The translations under genes and the position numbers were made by a program. A stretch of 49,493 nt of DNA, from NCBI GenBank assembly GCA_904419005.1, contig CAJFQI010000009.1, positions 1 through 49,493 of the forward strand, given 5' to 3'. The notes beneath the pieces were generated by a model. That model was not told where the DNA came from. It was given only the letters and a program-made list of their open reading frames with translations, and made no database searches. The number at the start of each line of letters is the position of its first letter. Positions within the stretch are counted from its first letter, which is position 1. Positions 8,415-16,843 of the stretch are shown here, in pieces. The DNA comes from Candidatus Avimonas faecium (GTDB lineage Bacteria; Bacillota; Clostridia; Oscillospirales; Acutalibacteraceae).

Positions 8415-8631
8415 AGGAGGGTCATCCTTTCAGAGGGGGCGGTAGACGGCCGCTCACAGAGCGAAGGGCGCCGCCGCTTAAATGGCAAATAACGGCATCT
8501 TGCCTTTCGTCGCGCGGCGGGGTATGATGATAGGGAGGCCTTGCCTGCCCTCAGTATAGCACGGGGCTTTCCCGTGCCTCAATGCAAAAATATTGCCAGC
8601 CGCAGGCCGGCGGTAGACAGGAGTTTCGTCT

Positions 8632-9414
8632 ATGAAAATCGGCGCTTCCACTTCAAACTTTTATCCCATGCCCACCGAGGATTCCCTCACGATGCTGCTG
8701 GATTTGGGGTTCCGCACTTTAGAGGTATTTATCAATACCGAATCGGAGGCCCGCCCGGCCTTTGCCGGCGAGCTGCGCCGCCGGGCGGAGGCGGGGGGAG
8801 GGGAGATCCTGTCCCTGCACTCCTACACCGCGGGCACGGACCCCTATCTGCTTTTTTCGGCCTACCGCCGACGCTTTGAGGACGGCAAGGAGCATTACCG
8901 CCGCCTGTTTGAGGCGGCCGCCGTCGCCGGCGCCCGGTATGTGGTCATCCATGGGGATAAGCAGGGGGGCGTCCTGCCGGAGCAGGAGGTGTTTGCCCGG
9001 TATGAGGAGCTGTATGAACTCGGCCGCTCCCAGGGGGTAAGCCTTTTGCAGGAGAATGTGGTGCATTTCCGTTCCGCAGATCCCGCCTTTCTCCGCCGGA
9101 TGCGGGAGACGCTGGGGGAAAAAGCCCGCTTTGCCTTTGATATCAAGCAGTGCGCCCGCTGCGGCCTGGAGCCGGAGGCGGTGATCCATGCGATGGGGCA
9201 GGGCCTTTGCCATGTGCATATCAGCGACCAGGGCGAGGGCGGTGACTGCCTGGTTCCCGGCCGGGGAAGCAACGACTTTGCCGCCCTGCGGGATCACTTG
9301 CAGGCGCAGGGCTTCCGCGGGGCCTGGATCCTGGAGCTGTACCGGCAGAATTTTGGCGCCCCGTCCGAGCTGGCGCAGGGGCGCCGCTATCTACAGGAAC
9401 AGCTGAAGGGCTGA
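8632..9414 (+). CDS. sugar phosphate isomerase/epimerase-like TIM barrel protein
   Basis: A 260-residue protein of the xylose-isomerase-like/AP endonuclease 2 fold. Strand-end motifs are visible in order: GASTSNFYP, TLEVFIN, SLHSYTAG, YVVIHGDK, LLQENVVHF, FAFDIKQC, CHVHISDQ and WILELYRQ. Glu, Asp and His at these strand ends are the usual metal ligands (LQENVV, FDIKQ, HISDQ, LELY). Such proteins isomerise or epimerise sugars and inositols, or open abasic sites; the substrate cannot be chosen from sequence. It is a monocistronic-looking gene with no catabolic neighbours. Confidence 0.82.
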   Translation: MKIGASTSNFYPMPTEDSLTMLLDLGFRTLEVFINTESEARPAFAGELRRRAEAGGGEILSLHSYTAGTDPYLLFSAYRRRFEDGKEHYRRLFEAAAVAGARYVVIHGDKQGGVLPEQEVFARYEELYELGRSQGVSLLQENVVHFRSADPAFLRRMRETLGEKARFAFDIKQCARCGLEPEAVIHAMGQGLCHVHISDQGEGGDCLVPGRGSNDFAALRDHLQAQGFRGAWILELYRQNFGAPSELAQGRRYLQEQLKG

Positions 9415-9511
9415 GGCCAGAGGTGATGTTGGCTTGCCGTGTCGAACGGTTTTCTGCTCCAGAAGTGTAATATCTTGGGAAAAGATTATATAGAATCTAT
9501 TGATCGGTATG

Positions 9512-9539
9512 TTGACTTCTTGGAAAATCATGGTATAAT
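9512..9539 (+). promoter_or_regulatory. sigma-A-type promoter
   Basis: -35 TTGACT and a perfect -10 TATAAT are separated by 16 bp in a locally AT-rich interval, 113 bp upstream of the gene at 9653. Confidence 0.75.
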
Positions 9540-9652
9540 GAGGGACGGCCTGTGTGGCAAAAATACACATTGTTTTTCGCATCGGGGATAATTTGCTGAA
9601 ATATTTTATCAAATTTATCCTTTAAGTAGAAAAGCATGGAAAAGGAGACGGC

Positions 9653-9982
9653 ATGGAAACAGGGGAAACATGTAGGCAGGGTAACGAGGAATGGGAAGCC
9701 GAGAAGCGGCTGGAGGGAAGGACATCGGTGACGGCGGGGAGGCTGGAGCCAATGCCGCTATGGTCGCCGGACAGCGGCGGTTCGGTGATCGTTTGGGGAT
9801 TCCGCATCCGGTTTTCGGATGGCCGGACGGCTTGCGTCCCGGATCTCTGCGACAGGAAAGAGGAGGCGGAGCGTTTGCTTGACCGTTTGGTCGGCGCGGA
9901 ACTGACGCCGGATTTTCTGCCGGATATTCTGGACGATTATCTAGGGGAGATATACGGCTTGCCTTTTTCGCGAAAAAGTTGA
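9653..9982 (+). CDS. small protein resembling DUF6514
   Basis: A 109-residue soluble protein. The central and C-terminal part (WGFRIRFSDG, VPDLCDRKEEAERLLDRLV, TPDFLPDILDDYLGEIY) resembles the DUF6514 pattern of clostridial proteins: a short beta segment, an Asp-rich strand, then a helix and the closing 'P-x-x-x-x-D-I-x-x-D-Y/F-L' helix. The match is from memory and moderate. It has its own promoter at 9512-9539 and an ATG preceded by AAAAGGAGA. The location just upstream of nrdR is probably incidental. Function unknown. Confidence 0.6.
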   Translation: METGETCRQGNEEWEAEKRLEGRTSVTAGRLEPMPLWSPDSGGSVIVWGFRIRFSDGRTACVPDLCDRKEEAERLLDRLVGAELTPDFLPDILDDYLGEIYGLPFSRKS

Positions 9983-10148
9983 CAGGCTCCTTGCGCCGGG
10001 CATAAATCATATGGTATACTAATCCTGTCTCCATACCCTTCCGGTGGAACGCTTCCGCGGGCAGGGACAGGGGAAGAGGCGGTTTCGGCCGGCATCTCTC
10101 ATGGGGAGGATGGCGCAGGCCGGCCGCTGGAAGGGAAAGGGATTCCAT

Positions 10149-10598
10149 ATGAAGTGTCCTTTTTGTGGGTATACGGAAAGTAAAGTGATTGATTCCCGGC
10201 CGACGGACGAGGGGTCCCGTATCCGCCGCCGCCGGGAGTGCCTGAACTGCGCCAAGCGCTTCACCACTTACGAGATTATTGAGAGCTTGCCGATCATTGT
10301 GGTCAAGAAGGATAAAACCCGGGAGCCGTTTGACCGGCAGAAGCTGTTCAACGGCCTGCTGCGCGCCTGCGAAAAGCGCCCGGTTTCAATTGAGACGCTT
10401 GAAAAGGCGGTCGATGAGATTGAGGCGGCATTGCAGAATTCCCTTGACCGGGAGGTAACCTCGCTTCAGGTAGGGGAATACGCGATGGAAAAGCTCAAGC
10501 AGATCGACGAGGTCGCCTATGTGCGGTTCGCTTCGGTTTACCGGCAGTTCAAGGACATTACCAGCTTCCGGGATGAGATTAACAAGCTGCTGACGTAA
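10149..10598 (+). CDS. nrdR: ribonucleotide reductase repressor NrdR
   Basis: 149 residues, the normal NrdR size. The N-terminal zinc ribbon has C3/C6 and C31/C34 ([12 protein letters not shown]), followed by the basic RIRRRREC segment that contacts NrdR boxes, and an ATP-cone domain from about residue 46 ([23 protein letters not shown]) to the end. It senses dATP/ATP and represses ribonucleotide reductase operons. The frame is open for 35 further codons upstream, but those residues are basic and not conserved, so the ATG at 10149, behind GGAAGGGAAAGGG, is chosen. A strong terminator follows. Confidence 0.95.
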   Translation: MKCPFCGYTESKVIDSRPTDEGSRIRRRRECLNCAKRFTTYEIIESLPIIVVKKDKTREPFDRQKLFNGLLRACEKRPVSIETLEKAVDEIEAALQNSLDREVTSLQVGEYAMEKLKQIDEVAYVRFASVYRQFKDITSFRDEINKLLT

Positions 10599-10670
10599 TC
10601 GGGCGCTGCGGCGTTTCGGCCCGGTACGCGGATGCCTGTGACAAAAAGTAGGAACGCCGAAACAGGAAGA

Positions 10671-10706
10671 AGCCCTGCGCGTTTTGAACGCAGGGCGGCT
10701 TTTTTG
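10671..10706 (+). terminator. intrinsic terminator after nrdR
   Basis: Stem CCCTGCG / CGCAGGG around GCGTTTTGAA-type loop sequence, followed by GGC and a T6 tract. Confidence 0.85.
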
Positions 10707-10913
10707 CCTATTGGCCTGGGACAGCAGGGCGCTTTACGGCGCTTTGCCGTCCCGGGCTTTTTCTTTTTCCGGATGCGGGCCTGTATGCATATCCCGCCGC
10801 TTTCTATCCAAACTAAGAACGATTGCCCTACGGCCGCGGGCGGAATTGATCAGGCAGAGGCTGGGCAATGTCGGGATGCGAAAAGCATGTAAACGGGGAA
10901 AGGAACGATGTAA

Positions 10914-12164
10914 ATGGTAAAAAAGACAACGCAGGCGGTCTTTTGGACCGCCGCCGGGCAGGCGCCGGCGCAGTATCCATGGCTGTCGCAGAATGCGGAA
11001 TGCGAAATAGCGGTGGTCGGCGGAGGGCTGACCGCCTGCCTTTGCGCCCTGCGTTTTGCGCAGGCCGGATACGATACGGTGATGGTGGGGGCGGAGCCGG
11101 TCGGCTACGGAGGCACGGCGGCATCCAGCGGGATGATGGGCCTTGATGCGGAGGGCTGCCTGAGCGAGCTGGTAGAAAAGATCGGCGCCGACCGGGCGAT
11201 GGCGGCGGTCCGGCTTTTCCGCGAGGCGATAGACCGTCTGGAAGCGCTTTGCCGAGAGAATGCAGCGGGCTGCGCCTTCCGCCGTATGGATACGCTGCGG
11301 TATGCTCAGCAGAGAAAGGGAGCGGAGGTTATCCGCCAGGAATTTTCCCTGCGCCTGCACAACGGGATTGACGCGGAGCTGCTGAGCGCCCACAATGCGG
11401 CGGAGCAGTTTACGTTTCCCATGGAAGCCGGCGTTTATTCCCGCGGGGCGGGGGCGCAGACGGATCCGTACCGCCTTGCCCATACGGCGGCGGCCCTGGC
11501 GGCGCAGGCCGGCGCGCGGATTTACGAGAATACCGGCGTATCCGTCGTCGATCATGGCGAAGAGGGGAAAGTCCGGCTGGAATGCGGGACCGGACACACC
11601 GTCAACGCCCGCTATGCCGTCATTGCCGCCGGCCTTGATACGGACAAGCAGTGCGGCGGCCTGGAGCGCACGGCCACGGCCTACACGGTGGTTACCGAGC
11701 CGGTGGAAGAGTTTTCCGGCTGGCGTGGCCCCTGCATCATCCACACGCAGGAGGAGCCGCACCTTTCCCTCACCGTGACGCCGGACAACCGGATCCTGAT
11801 CGGCGGCACCGGCTCCGCGCTGGTCGACGAGCATGGGAGGCTGGCCGGCGTGCTGGATTTGTCTTCCGCCGGGCAGAAGCGGTATGAGCAGCTGGAAAAG
11901 CGGCTGCGCGCCATGTTCCCGGCCATCCGCGGCATTACGGCGGAGTATGTATACGCCTCCCGCGTCGGCCGGACAGGGGACGGGCTTCCCGTGATCGGCC
12001 GGCTGCCGCAGGAGGACCGCATCGCCTATGCGCTGTGCTGCGGGGAAAACGGGCCGCTGTACGCGGAAATTGCCAGCCGCCTCCTGGTTGAGCAGTACCA
12101 GGGCCGGGGCAATCAGGATTTGGGCCTCTTTTCGCCCAGGCGCGAATGGCGCGTCAAGCATTAA
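10914..12164 (+). CDS. FAD-dependent oxidoreductase, D-amino acid oxidase (DAO) family
   Basis: A 416-residue flavoprotein. The N-terminal dinucleotide-binding motif is VVGGGLTACLCALRFAQAGY (about residues 33-52), followed by the GYGGTAASSGMM segment that contacts FAD in DAO-family enzymes. A strand AVIAAGLDT and a C-terminal VGRTGDGLPVIGRLPQ close the FAD domain, and the middle holds the substrate domain (ILIGGTGSAL). The family oxidises the C-N bond of amino acids such as glycine, sarcosine or D-amino acids; substrate not identifiable. No Rieske domain is present. The ATG follows GGAAAGGAACG; an earlier ATG five bases upstream runs straight into a stop. Monocistronic, flanked by terminators. 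Confidence 0.85.
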   Translation: MVKKTTQAVFWTAAGQAPAQYPWLSQNAECEIAVVGGGLTACLCALRFAQAGYDTVMVGAEPVGYGGTAASSGMMGLDAEGCLSELVEKIGADRAMAAVRLFREAIDRLEALCRENAAGCAFRRMDTLRYAQQRKGAEVIRQEFSLRLHNGIDAELLSAHNAAEQFTFPMEAGVYSRGAGAQTDPYRLAHTAAALAAQAGARIYENTGVSVVDHGEEGKVRLECGTGHTVNARYAVIAAGLDTDKQCGGLERTATAYTVVTEPVEEFSGWRGPCIIHTQEEPHLSLTVTPDNRILIGGTGSALVDEHGRLAGVLDLSSAGQKRYEQLEKRLRAMFPAIRGITAEYVYASRVGRTGDGLPVIGRLPQEDRIAYALCCGENGPLYAEIASRLLVEQYQGRGNQDLGLFSPRREWRVKH

Positions 12165-12283
12165 CCGGCCGTCGGCTGCCGTGCAAAAAGCCGGGGCTGA
12201 TCCGGCGCTGTGGCCGGCGGAATCGCATACGGCTGAAGGTCGCGATCCATAGGAATGTCCGGCCGGTTCTGCATTTCCAAAGC

Positions 12284-12321
12284 AAAAAACAGGGGCTTGG
12301 ATTCCAAGCCCCTGTTTTTTG
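12284..12321. terminator. bidirectional intrinsic terminator
   Basis: Perfect 17-bp stem (AAAAAACAGGGGCTTGG and its complement) around ATT. It lies between the convergent oxidase and lysozyme genes and can serve both. Confidence 0.92.
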
Positions 12322-12396
12322 TATCTGCTTGCTGGTGCGGAATTACATATTGCGGCAGGGAGAGCCACCTACGGTAAAAAGAAGAAGCGGGGCACC

Positions 12397-13713
12397 TCAC
12401 AGGTTATTGTAGCCGTTTTCCTTGAGATACGCGGCGTAATCTACCAGCCCGACGTTCATATCAACAGCGGTAGAAATGCCGTCCACCCGGCCGCTGCTGG
12501 TGTACTGCCAGATTTTGTACTCCCCGGTATAGGTGACGGTGCTGTTATACTGCGCCAGCCATACGTCGGCGGTCAGACGGCTGGCCTCAAGGTTATAGGT
12601 CAGCCAGCCCTTGTCGGCGTACACCATGGGGTAATAGCCGCCCTTGCGCACCTCGTCGCAGAAGGCGTTGACGATATCGGTGCGCTGCTTCGCGCTCAGG
12701 CTGTTGGCGCGGGCGGAGGGATCTCCCACCAGCTCGGTGTCAATGATGACCGGGTAAGACACGGTGTAGTTTTTAATGGCGTTCAGGGTATAACGCGCTT
12801 CCTCGCGGGCCTCTTCCTCAGTAATGGCCTGGGTGAAGAAGTATACGCCGCAGTCCACGCCCGCCGCGTTCGCCCCCGCAATATTTTTCTCAAACTGCAC
12901 GTCCATGACCAGCTTGGCCGTTCCGTAGCCGCGGAAGCCGACCCGAATCAAAGCAAAATCGATTCCCGCCGCCTTTACCTTTTTCCAGTCGATCGTTGAC
13001 TGGAAGGTGGACACATCAATGCCGACCTTGGAGCTCAGCACCCCGTCGGAATCAAAGTAATACCGGATCCCACCCATGGTCTGGTAGCCTGTCACCGGCT
13101 TTCCGCCGTAGTAATAATAGGTTTTTCCATCGTTGACATACCAGCCGTCCTTCGGCGGGGCCTGGGTCGTGGTGGTGCTCCCGCTCGTCGTCGTTGAGGT
13201 TTCTCCGCCCGGGGCCTGGGTGGTGGTCGATCCGGAGGAGGAAGTCGTAGACCCTTCGGCAGAGGTGGTTGTCGTATTGCCGGCAGTGGTCGTCGTGGTC
13301 GTAGTCGTGGTGGTCGTCGCCTCCGTAGTGGTGGTGGTCGGCTTGGGGGGAGGGGCAACGGAGGGCAGCGTGTCCTCAACCGGGGTCTCCGGCTCCTGCG
13401 GGCGCTGCGCCTGCGGGTCCTCGCTTACATATTCCTCCCATTCCTCCTCGGTCATATCCACACCCTCCGGCTTGGTGGGCTCCGTCGGTTTGGTAGACTC
13501 TGTCGTGGAATCCGAGGGGCTGGCCGTTGTGGAAGGGGCGGTCGTCTGCGTCTGCTGATATTCCGTCGCCCCCGCATCCTTTGCGGTGCCTGTGCCGGCG
13601 ATCGGGATGGGATCCGGCGTCTGGGCCTTCTGCGGCGCGCTGCAGCTGCAGAGCACGGCGGCCAGGACGCACGCTAAGGCGCCGGCAAGCCCTCGTTTCC
13701 ATAAAGCTTTCAA
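12397..13713 (-). CDS. secreted GH25 lysozyme lipoprotein with Thr-rich linker
   Basis: A 438-residue exported muramidase. Start: the TTG at 13713, because a GGGAGGG ribosome site lies 6 bases before it; an ATG 7 codons upstream has none. Order: a lipoprotein-type signal peptide ending LCSC; a Thr/Ser/Pro/Glu-rich linker of about 150 residues with runs of threonine codons; a choline-binding-like cell-wall repeat (GWYVNDGKTYYYYGGKPVTGY, GIRYYFDSDGVL); then the GH25 domain with D233 (VGIDVSTFQ) and the catalytic pair D325/E327 (IDTELVGD). It should cut the MurNAc-GlcNAc bond of peptidoglycan from the outer membrane face. Role in wall turnover or competition is inference. Confidence 0.93.
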   Translation of the reverse strand: MKALWKRGLAGALACVLAAVLCSCSAPQKAQTPDPIPIAGTGTAKDAGATEYQQTQTTAPSTTASPSDSTTESTKPTEPTKPEGVDMTEEEWEEYVSEDPQAQRPQEPETPVEDTLPSVAPPPKPTTTTTEATTTTTTTTTTTAGNTTTTSAEGSTTSSSGSTTTQAPGGETSTTTSGSTTTTQAPPKDGWYVNDGKTYYYYGGKPVTGYQTMGGIRYYFDSDGVLSSKVGIDVSTFQSTIDWKKVKAAGIDFALIRVGFRGYGTAKLVMDVQFEKNIAGANAAGVDCGVYFFTQAITEEEAREEARYTLNAIKNYTVSYPVIIDTELVGDPSARANSLSAKQRTDIVNAFCDEVRKGGYYPMVYADKGWLTYNLEASRLTADVWLAQYNSTVTYTGEYKIWQYTSSGRVDGISTAVDMNVGLVDYAAYLKENGYNNL

Positions 13714-13902
13714 TACAATCCCTCCCGCGGTCACGGCCTACAAAGGCATGGATGTAGGGCCAATGTAAGAGCCGTTTTTGGCGCCGAATGAAAAAGGCAT
13801 CACCCGGTTTATCCATTCCTTCTTAAAATGCACTCCAAGGATCTTGAAACAGGTGCTAAACAAATCAAAGAAAAATCGGCTGGCTGAAAACGTTCGCTTT
13901 TT

Positions 13903-13908
13903 ATTATA
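13903..13908 (-). promoter_or_regulatory. -10 box, probable lysozyme promoter
   Basis: TATAAT on the minus strand, 190 bp before the TTG start; 17 bp upstream is TTTCAG, a weak -35. Confidence 0.45.
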
Positions 13909-14140
13909 GCATAAGGGGTCATTATCTGAAAAGGGGAAAACCAGTATTTCTGGCAATTTCCATGTTTTTCTTGCCTTTATTGTTGCAATTTCGGCCTCCG
14001 TGGGCCGGCAGGCGGCGCAAAACGCGGAAGAGGACGGGAACGGGTGCAGCTCCGGCATCCATCCGCTAGGCCTTTTCCGCTTTTGGCGGGGCCGTTTATG
14101 CGCCGGACCGCCTCCGCTGCCGGGCTCCCGGCGTTTGGCG

Positions 14141-14168
14141 CAAAAAAAGCAGGCCCGTTATCGCCTGC
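14141..14168 (-). terminator. orphan minus-strand terminator
   Basis: Stem GCAGGC / GCCTGC with an 8-base loop; read on the minus strand it is followed by T7 (plus-strand A-run 14142-14148). No minus-strand gene lies upstream of it, only the palindrome at 14183-14207, so it may end a short untranslated or antisense transcript. Confidence 0.5.
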
Positions 14169-14182
14169 CTTTTCACAAAGTT

Positions 14183-14207
14183 TTCGTAGAGTTACACACT
14201 CTACGAA
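14183..14207. repeat. dyad repeat, copy 1 (perfect palindrome)
   Basis: 10-bp arms TTCGTAGAGT and ACTCTACGAA flank TACAC. Read on the minus strand it matches copy 2 (15656-15680) at 22 of 25 positions. It lies 240 bp upstream of the integrase start. Confidence 0.8.
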
Positions 14208-14448
14208 GAGGATATCCTTTCCAACTTGTGCTTAATTGTAGCACATCGCTTCCTAAAAAGCAACCCGGATTTCAATATTTTGAAAAATTTTTCCAGTCTG
14301 TGGCTATCCCTCACGAAAATCCCCCCTATTTGTATCCGTCGGATGATTTTTTCCGGCGGATGCGCCGTCACTCAAGCCGTCAATTTTCCCGCGGGCGGAA
14401 GCCAGGCGGGGGAGTGGTGACTGAATAAAGGAAAGGATGATTCGAATC

Positions 14449-15585
14449 ATGGCGAAGAAGGGTCGCAACATTTACAAAAGGAAGGACAGCCGCTGGGAGG
14501 GGCGTTATATCAAAGGCTACGCGGCATCCGGCAGCGTGCAGTACGGCTACGTCTACGGCAAAAGCTACCGCGAAGCGCGGGAAAAGCAGCTCCAGGCGCA
14601 GGCGGCGCTGCAAAACGGCTGCCCTGCGGCCCCGCAGCACAACAGGCGGTTTGACGCCTACTGCGAGGAATGGCTGACGCTCAACCGAAGCCGCGTCAAG
14701 CGGTCCACCTACGTGAAATATCACAACATCATCCATAACCATATCCTTCCCCATCTGGGCGGGAGGCAGCCCCAGCGGCTGAGCGCGGCGGCGGTTGAGG
14801 AGTTCAGCTACCGCCTGCTGACCGCCGGCTCTCTCCGCTGCGGGAAAGGGCTTTCGCCAAAAACGGTTAAGGATATTTTAACCGTGCTCCACGCGATCCT
14901 GGACTATACCGCGCGGCAGATGGGAGGAGGGTTCCCAGCCGTGGAAATCGTCTACCCCAAGGAAGCGAGAAAGGAAATGCGGGTGCTTTCGCGCGAGGAG
15001 CAGGAGCGTTTCGTCCGGTATCTGCTTTCCGGCATGGACTGCTGCAAATTCGGGGTTCTCCTGGCCCTGCTGACCGGTATGCGGATCGGCGAGGTGTGCG
15101 CGCTGCGCTGGGGGGATATCTCGCTCCAGGACCGGACGATCCGGGTCGGCTCCACCATGCAGCGGCTGCAGGTTCTTGACCCGTCCGCGGCGGGCAAGAC
15201 CGAGATCGTTGTGGGCGAGCCGAAAAGCGAGACCTCAAAGCGGCTGATCCCGCTGACCGATTACGCCGCCGCGCTCTGCGTCCGGATGAGCGCGCCCGGC
15301 CCGGCGGCGTTCGTGCTCACCGGGCAGGCCGGGCGGTTCATGGAGCCGCGGGCGATGCAGTACCGGCTGGCCGGGTATACCAAGGTGTGCGGCCTGGAAA
15401 ACGTCAATTTCCATGCGCTCCGCCATACCTTTGCCACCCGATGCGTGGAGGTGGATTTTGAAATCAAATCTCTAAGCGAGATTTTAGGCCATTCCACCGT
15501 GAAGGTGACGCTTGATCGCTACGTCCATTCGTCGATGGAACTCAAGCGGGAAAACATGCAGAAGCTGCCGGCTATCGGGTTTTAA
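14449..15585 (+). CDS. tyrosine recombinase / integrase
   Basis: A 378-residue site-specific recombinase of the Tn916/phage integrase type. Order: N-terminal arm-binding AP2-like segment (IYKRKDSRWEGRYIKGY), SAM-like core-binding domain (about 65-165, RSTYVKYHNIIHNHILPHLG), catalytic domain with R212 (TGMRIGE), H322 and R325 (HALRHTF), H348 (LGHSTV) and nucleophile Y358 (DRYVH). All catalytic residues are intact. The ATG at 14449 is preferred over one 12 bases upstream because AAAGGA lies 11 bases ahead of it and homologues begin at MAKKGRN; the difference is four residues. A terminator follows at 15624. It probably mobilises or rearranges the Xre-SipW-TasA block. Confidence 0.93.
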   Translation: MAKKGRNIYKRKDSRWEGRYIKGYAASGSVQYGYVYGKSYREAREKQLQAQAALQNGCPAAPQHNRRFDAYCEEWLTLNRSRVKRSTYVKYHNIIHNHILPHLGGRQPQRLSAAAVEEFSYRLLTAGSLRCGKGLSPKTVKDILTVLHAILDYTARQMGGGFPAVEIVYPKEARKEMRVLSREEQERFVRYLLSGMDCCKFGVLLALLTGMRIGEVCALRWGDISLQDRTIRVGSTMQRLQVLDPSAAGKTEIVVGEPKSETSKRLIPLTDYAAALCVRMSAPGPAAFVLTGQAGRFMEPRAMQYRLAGYTKVCGLENVNFHALRHTFATRCVEVDFEIKSLSEILGHSTVKVTLDRYVHSSMELKRENMQKLPAIGF

Positions 15586-15623
15586 AAATAAGCCGTCAAA
15601 AATCCCCGTCAAACAGGGGCGGT

Positions 15624-15660
15624 CCCCCTGGAAAACCTCGGTTTTCCAGGGGGCTTTTGT
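15624..15660 (+). terminator. intrinsic terminator after integrase
   Basis: Inverted repeat CCCCCTGGAAAACC / GGTTTTCCAGGGGG with the tip at TC, followed by CTTTTGT. It overlaps the left edge of dyad repeat copy 2. Confidence 0.85.
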
Positions 15661-15681
15661 ATAGTGTGTAACTCTATGAAA
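15656..15681 (+). repeat. dyad repeat, copy 2
   Basis: Contains AGTGTGTAACTCTATGAAA (15663-15681), identical over 19 bp with copy 3 exactly 101 bp downstream. Outer arms are imperfect (7 of 10 positions symmetric). Confidence 0.8.
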
Positions 15682-15763
15682 GCCGGAAATACCAGGGTAT
15701 CCCTTTTCCTCCTGCAAGGCAATCCCCCTTCCCGGAATGCGGGCAGGCAGAGAAAAAACGGCG

Positions 15764-15782
15764 AGTGTGTAACTCTATGAAA
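15764..15782 (+). repeat. dyad repeat, copy 3
   Basis: The same 19-bp sequence as copy 2, in the same orientation, 40 bp ahead of the Xre start codon. Only the inner GAGT-GTGTA-ACTC core is symmetric. Position suits an operator of the xre-sipW operon. Confidence 0.8.
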
Positions 15783-15821
15783 AGAGGGGCCCGCCGATTG
15801 CTGCAAAGGAAGAGGGTATTT

Positions 15822-16205
15822 ATGCGCGATGGATTTGCCTTGTCCGCCGAAGAAAAGAAGCACATCTGCCGCATGGCAGCGGAAAATTTGAAAGCCATGC
15901 GCGGATATCTCGGCTGGTCGCAAAGCACGCTGGCGGCCTGCGCCGGGACGACGCGCCGGCATATTTCCGAGGTTGAGCGCGGTAAGACGCCGCTGACCTG
16001 GACGCTGTTCGTGGCGCTTTCGGCTATTTTTGCCTTGAACCCCGAAACCTGTCATCCCCTCGTTTATCGTCGGATGCTGACGAAGGAAGTCATCCTCTAC
16101 CTTTCCCAAAACCGGCTGGACCGGACGCGGCTGCTCCGCGCCCTTGATGGGAACAGGCGGCCGCCGAGGACAGCCGAGGAGGCTTCCGGAAAGGGTGCGT
16201 TATGA
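15822..16205 (+). CDS. Xre-family helix-turn-helix regulator
   Basis: A 127-residue DNA-binding protein. The HTH_3 domain spans about residues 24-75, with LGWSQSTLAACAGTTRRHIS as the helix-turn-helix and EVERGKTPLTWTLFVALSAIF after it. The C-terminal part is unlike known sensor domains. The start is the ATG behind AAAGGAAGAGGG; a GTG 57 bases upstream lies inside repeat copy 3 and lacks a ribosome site. Its stop overlaps the sipW start (ATGA), so the two are translated together. It most likely controls the following secretion/matrix operon, in the way SinR-type regulators control tapA-sipW-tasA in Bacillus; that parallel is inference. Confidence 0.88.
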   Translation: MRDGFALSAEEKKHICRMAAENLKAMRGYLGWSQSTLAACAGTTRRHISEVERGKTPLTWTLFVALSAIFALNPETCHPLVYRRMLTKEVILYLSQNRLDRTRLLRALDGNRRPPRTAEEASGKGAL

Positions 16206-16783
16206 CCATAGCGAGAAAAGTAAAAAAGGCTTGGAACCTTGTGACCACCGTCGTCGTCCTCCTGGTTGCTGCGGCGGCCGTCCTGCTGGTGGGGCTGCGG
16301 CTGTTCGGCCTGCAAACCTATACCGTCCTTTCCGGAAGCATGGAACCGACCTATCCGACCGGCTCCCTGCTCTATGTGCGCAAGGCGGCGCCGGAGGAGG
16401 TGACGGTGGGACAGCCCATCACCTTTGTGCTCAATGAAGACCTGGTGGTGGCCACCCACCGCGTGATTGCCATAGATGCCGAAAACCAGTATTTCTACAC
16501 CAAAGGGGACGCCAACGAAGCGGCGGACGGCGCTCCCGTCCATTTTAACAACCTAATCGGCGTGCCGGTATTCCACATCCCTTATCTCGGCTATGTGGCG
16601 AATTATGTGCAGAAGCCGCCCGGCCTGTACGTCACGATCGCCGCCGGCGCCGTGCTGCTCTTTCTCCTTTTCCTCCCCGACCTTCTCGGGCTATGGAAAA
16701 AGGAGGAGAAGACCCCGGATGCCTCCGATCCCGCGAACGGTCCCTCGGGCGCCGGCCCGTCCGGAACCCCTCCGGGCCAATAA
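16202..16783 (+). CDS. sipW: SipW-type (ER-type) signal peptidase I
   Basis: A 193-residue membrane protease. An N-terminal membrane segment (about 14-34) is followed by the catalytic box SGSMEPTYPTG with nucleophile S46, and THRVIAI with H86 where bacterial-type enzymes have Lys; Ser-His is the hallmark of SipW/ER-type signal peptidases. A second membrane segment (about 138-160, YVTIAAGAVLLFLLFLPDLL) and a Pro/Gly-rich cytoplasmic tail follow. It should process the TasA-like precursors encoded directly downstream. Overlaps xre by 4 bp. Confidence 0.95.
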   Translation: MTIARKVKKAWNLVTTVVVLLVAAAAVLLVGLRLFGLQTYTVLSGSMEPTYPTGSLLYVRKAAPEEVTVGQPITFVLNEDLVVATHRVIAIDAENQYFYTKGDANEAADGAPVHFNNLIGVPVFHIPYLGYVANYVQKPPGLYVTIAAGAVLLFLLFLPDLLGLWKKEEKTPDASDPANGPSGAGPSGTPPGQ

Positions 16784-16843
16784 CGCCGCGAGGCGTTCGC
16801 CGTATACGGCGTTATGGAAATCAGGAGAAAGGAGGAGAACGAT

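Larger units (their letters stand above)
13714..14448. other. 735-bp intergenic region with promoter, terminator and palindrome
   Basis: No believable gene. On the minus strand TATAAT (13908-13903), with a poor -35, is the likely lysozyme promoter. Further right are a minus-strand terminator (14141-14168) with no obvious gene in front of it and a perfect 25-bp dyad (14183-14207). The rest, between 14210 and 14420, shows nothing clear and holds the integrase leader. Confidence 0.5.

Noticed and set aside
10734-12368. 544-codon minus-strand open frame
   Set aside because: Shadow of the DAO-family gene in GC-rich DNA; crosses the terminator at 12284 and shows no family resemblance.
13140-13370. 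Short tandem repeats suggestive of a CRISPR or microsatellite array
   Set aside because: They are threonine codon runs in the lysozyme linker, without spacers or repeat units of CRISPR size.
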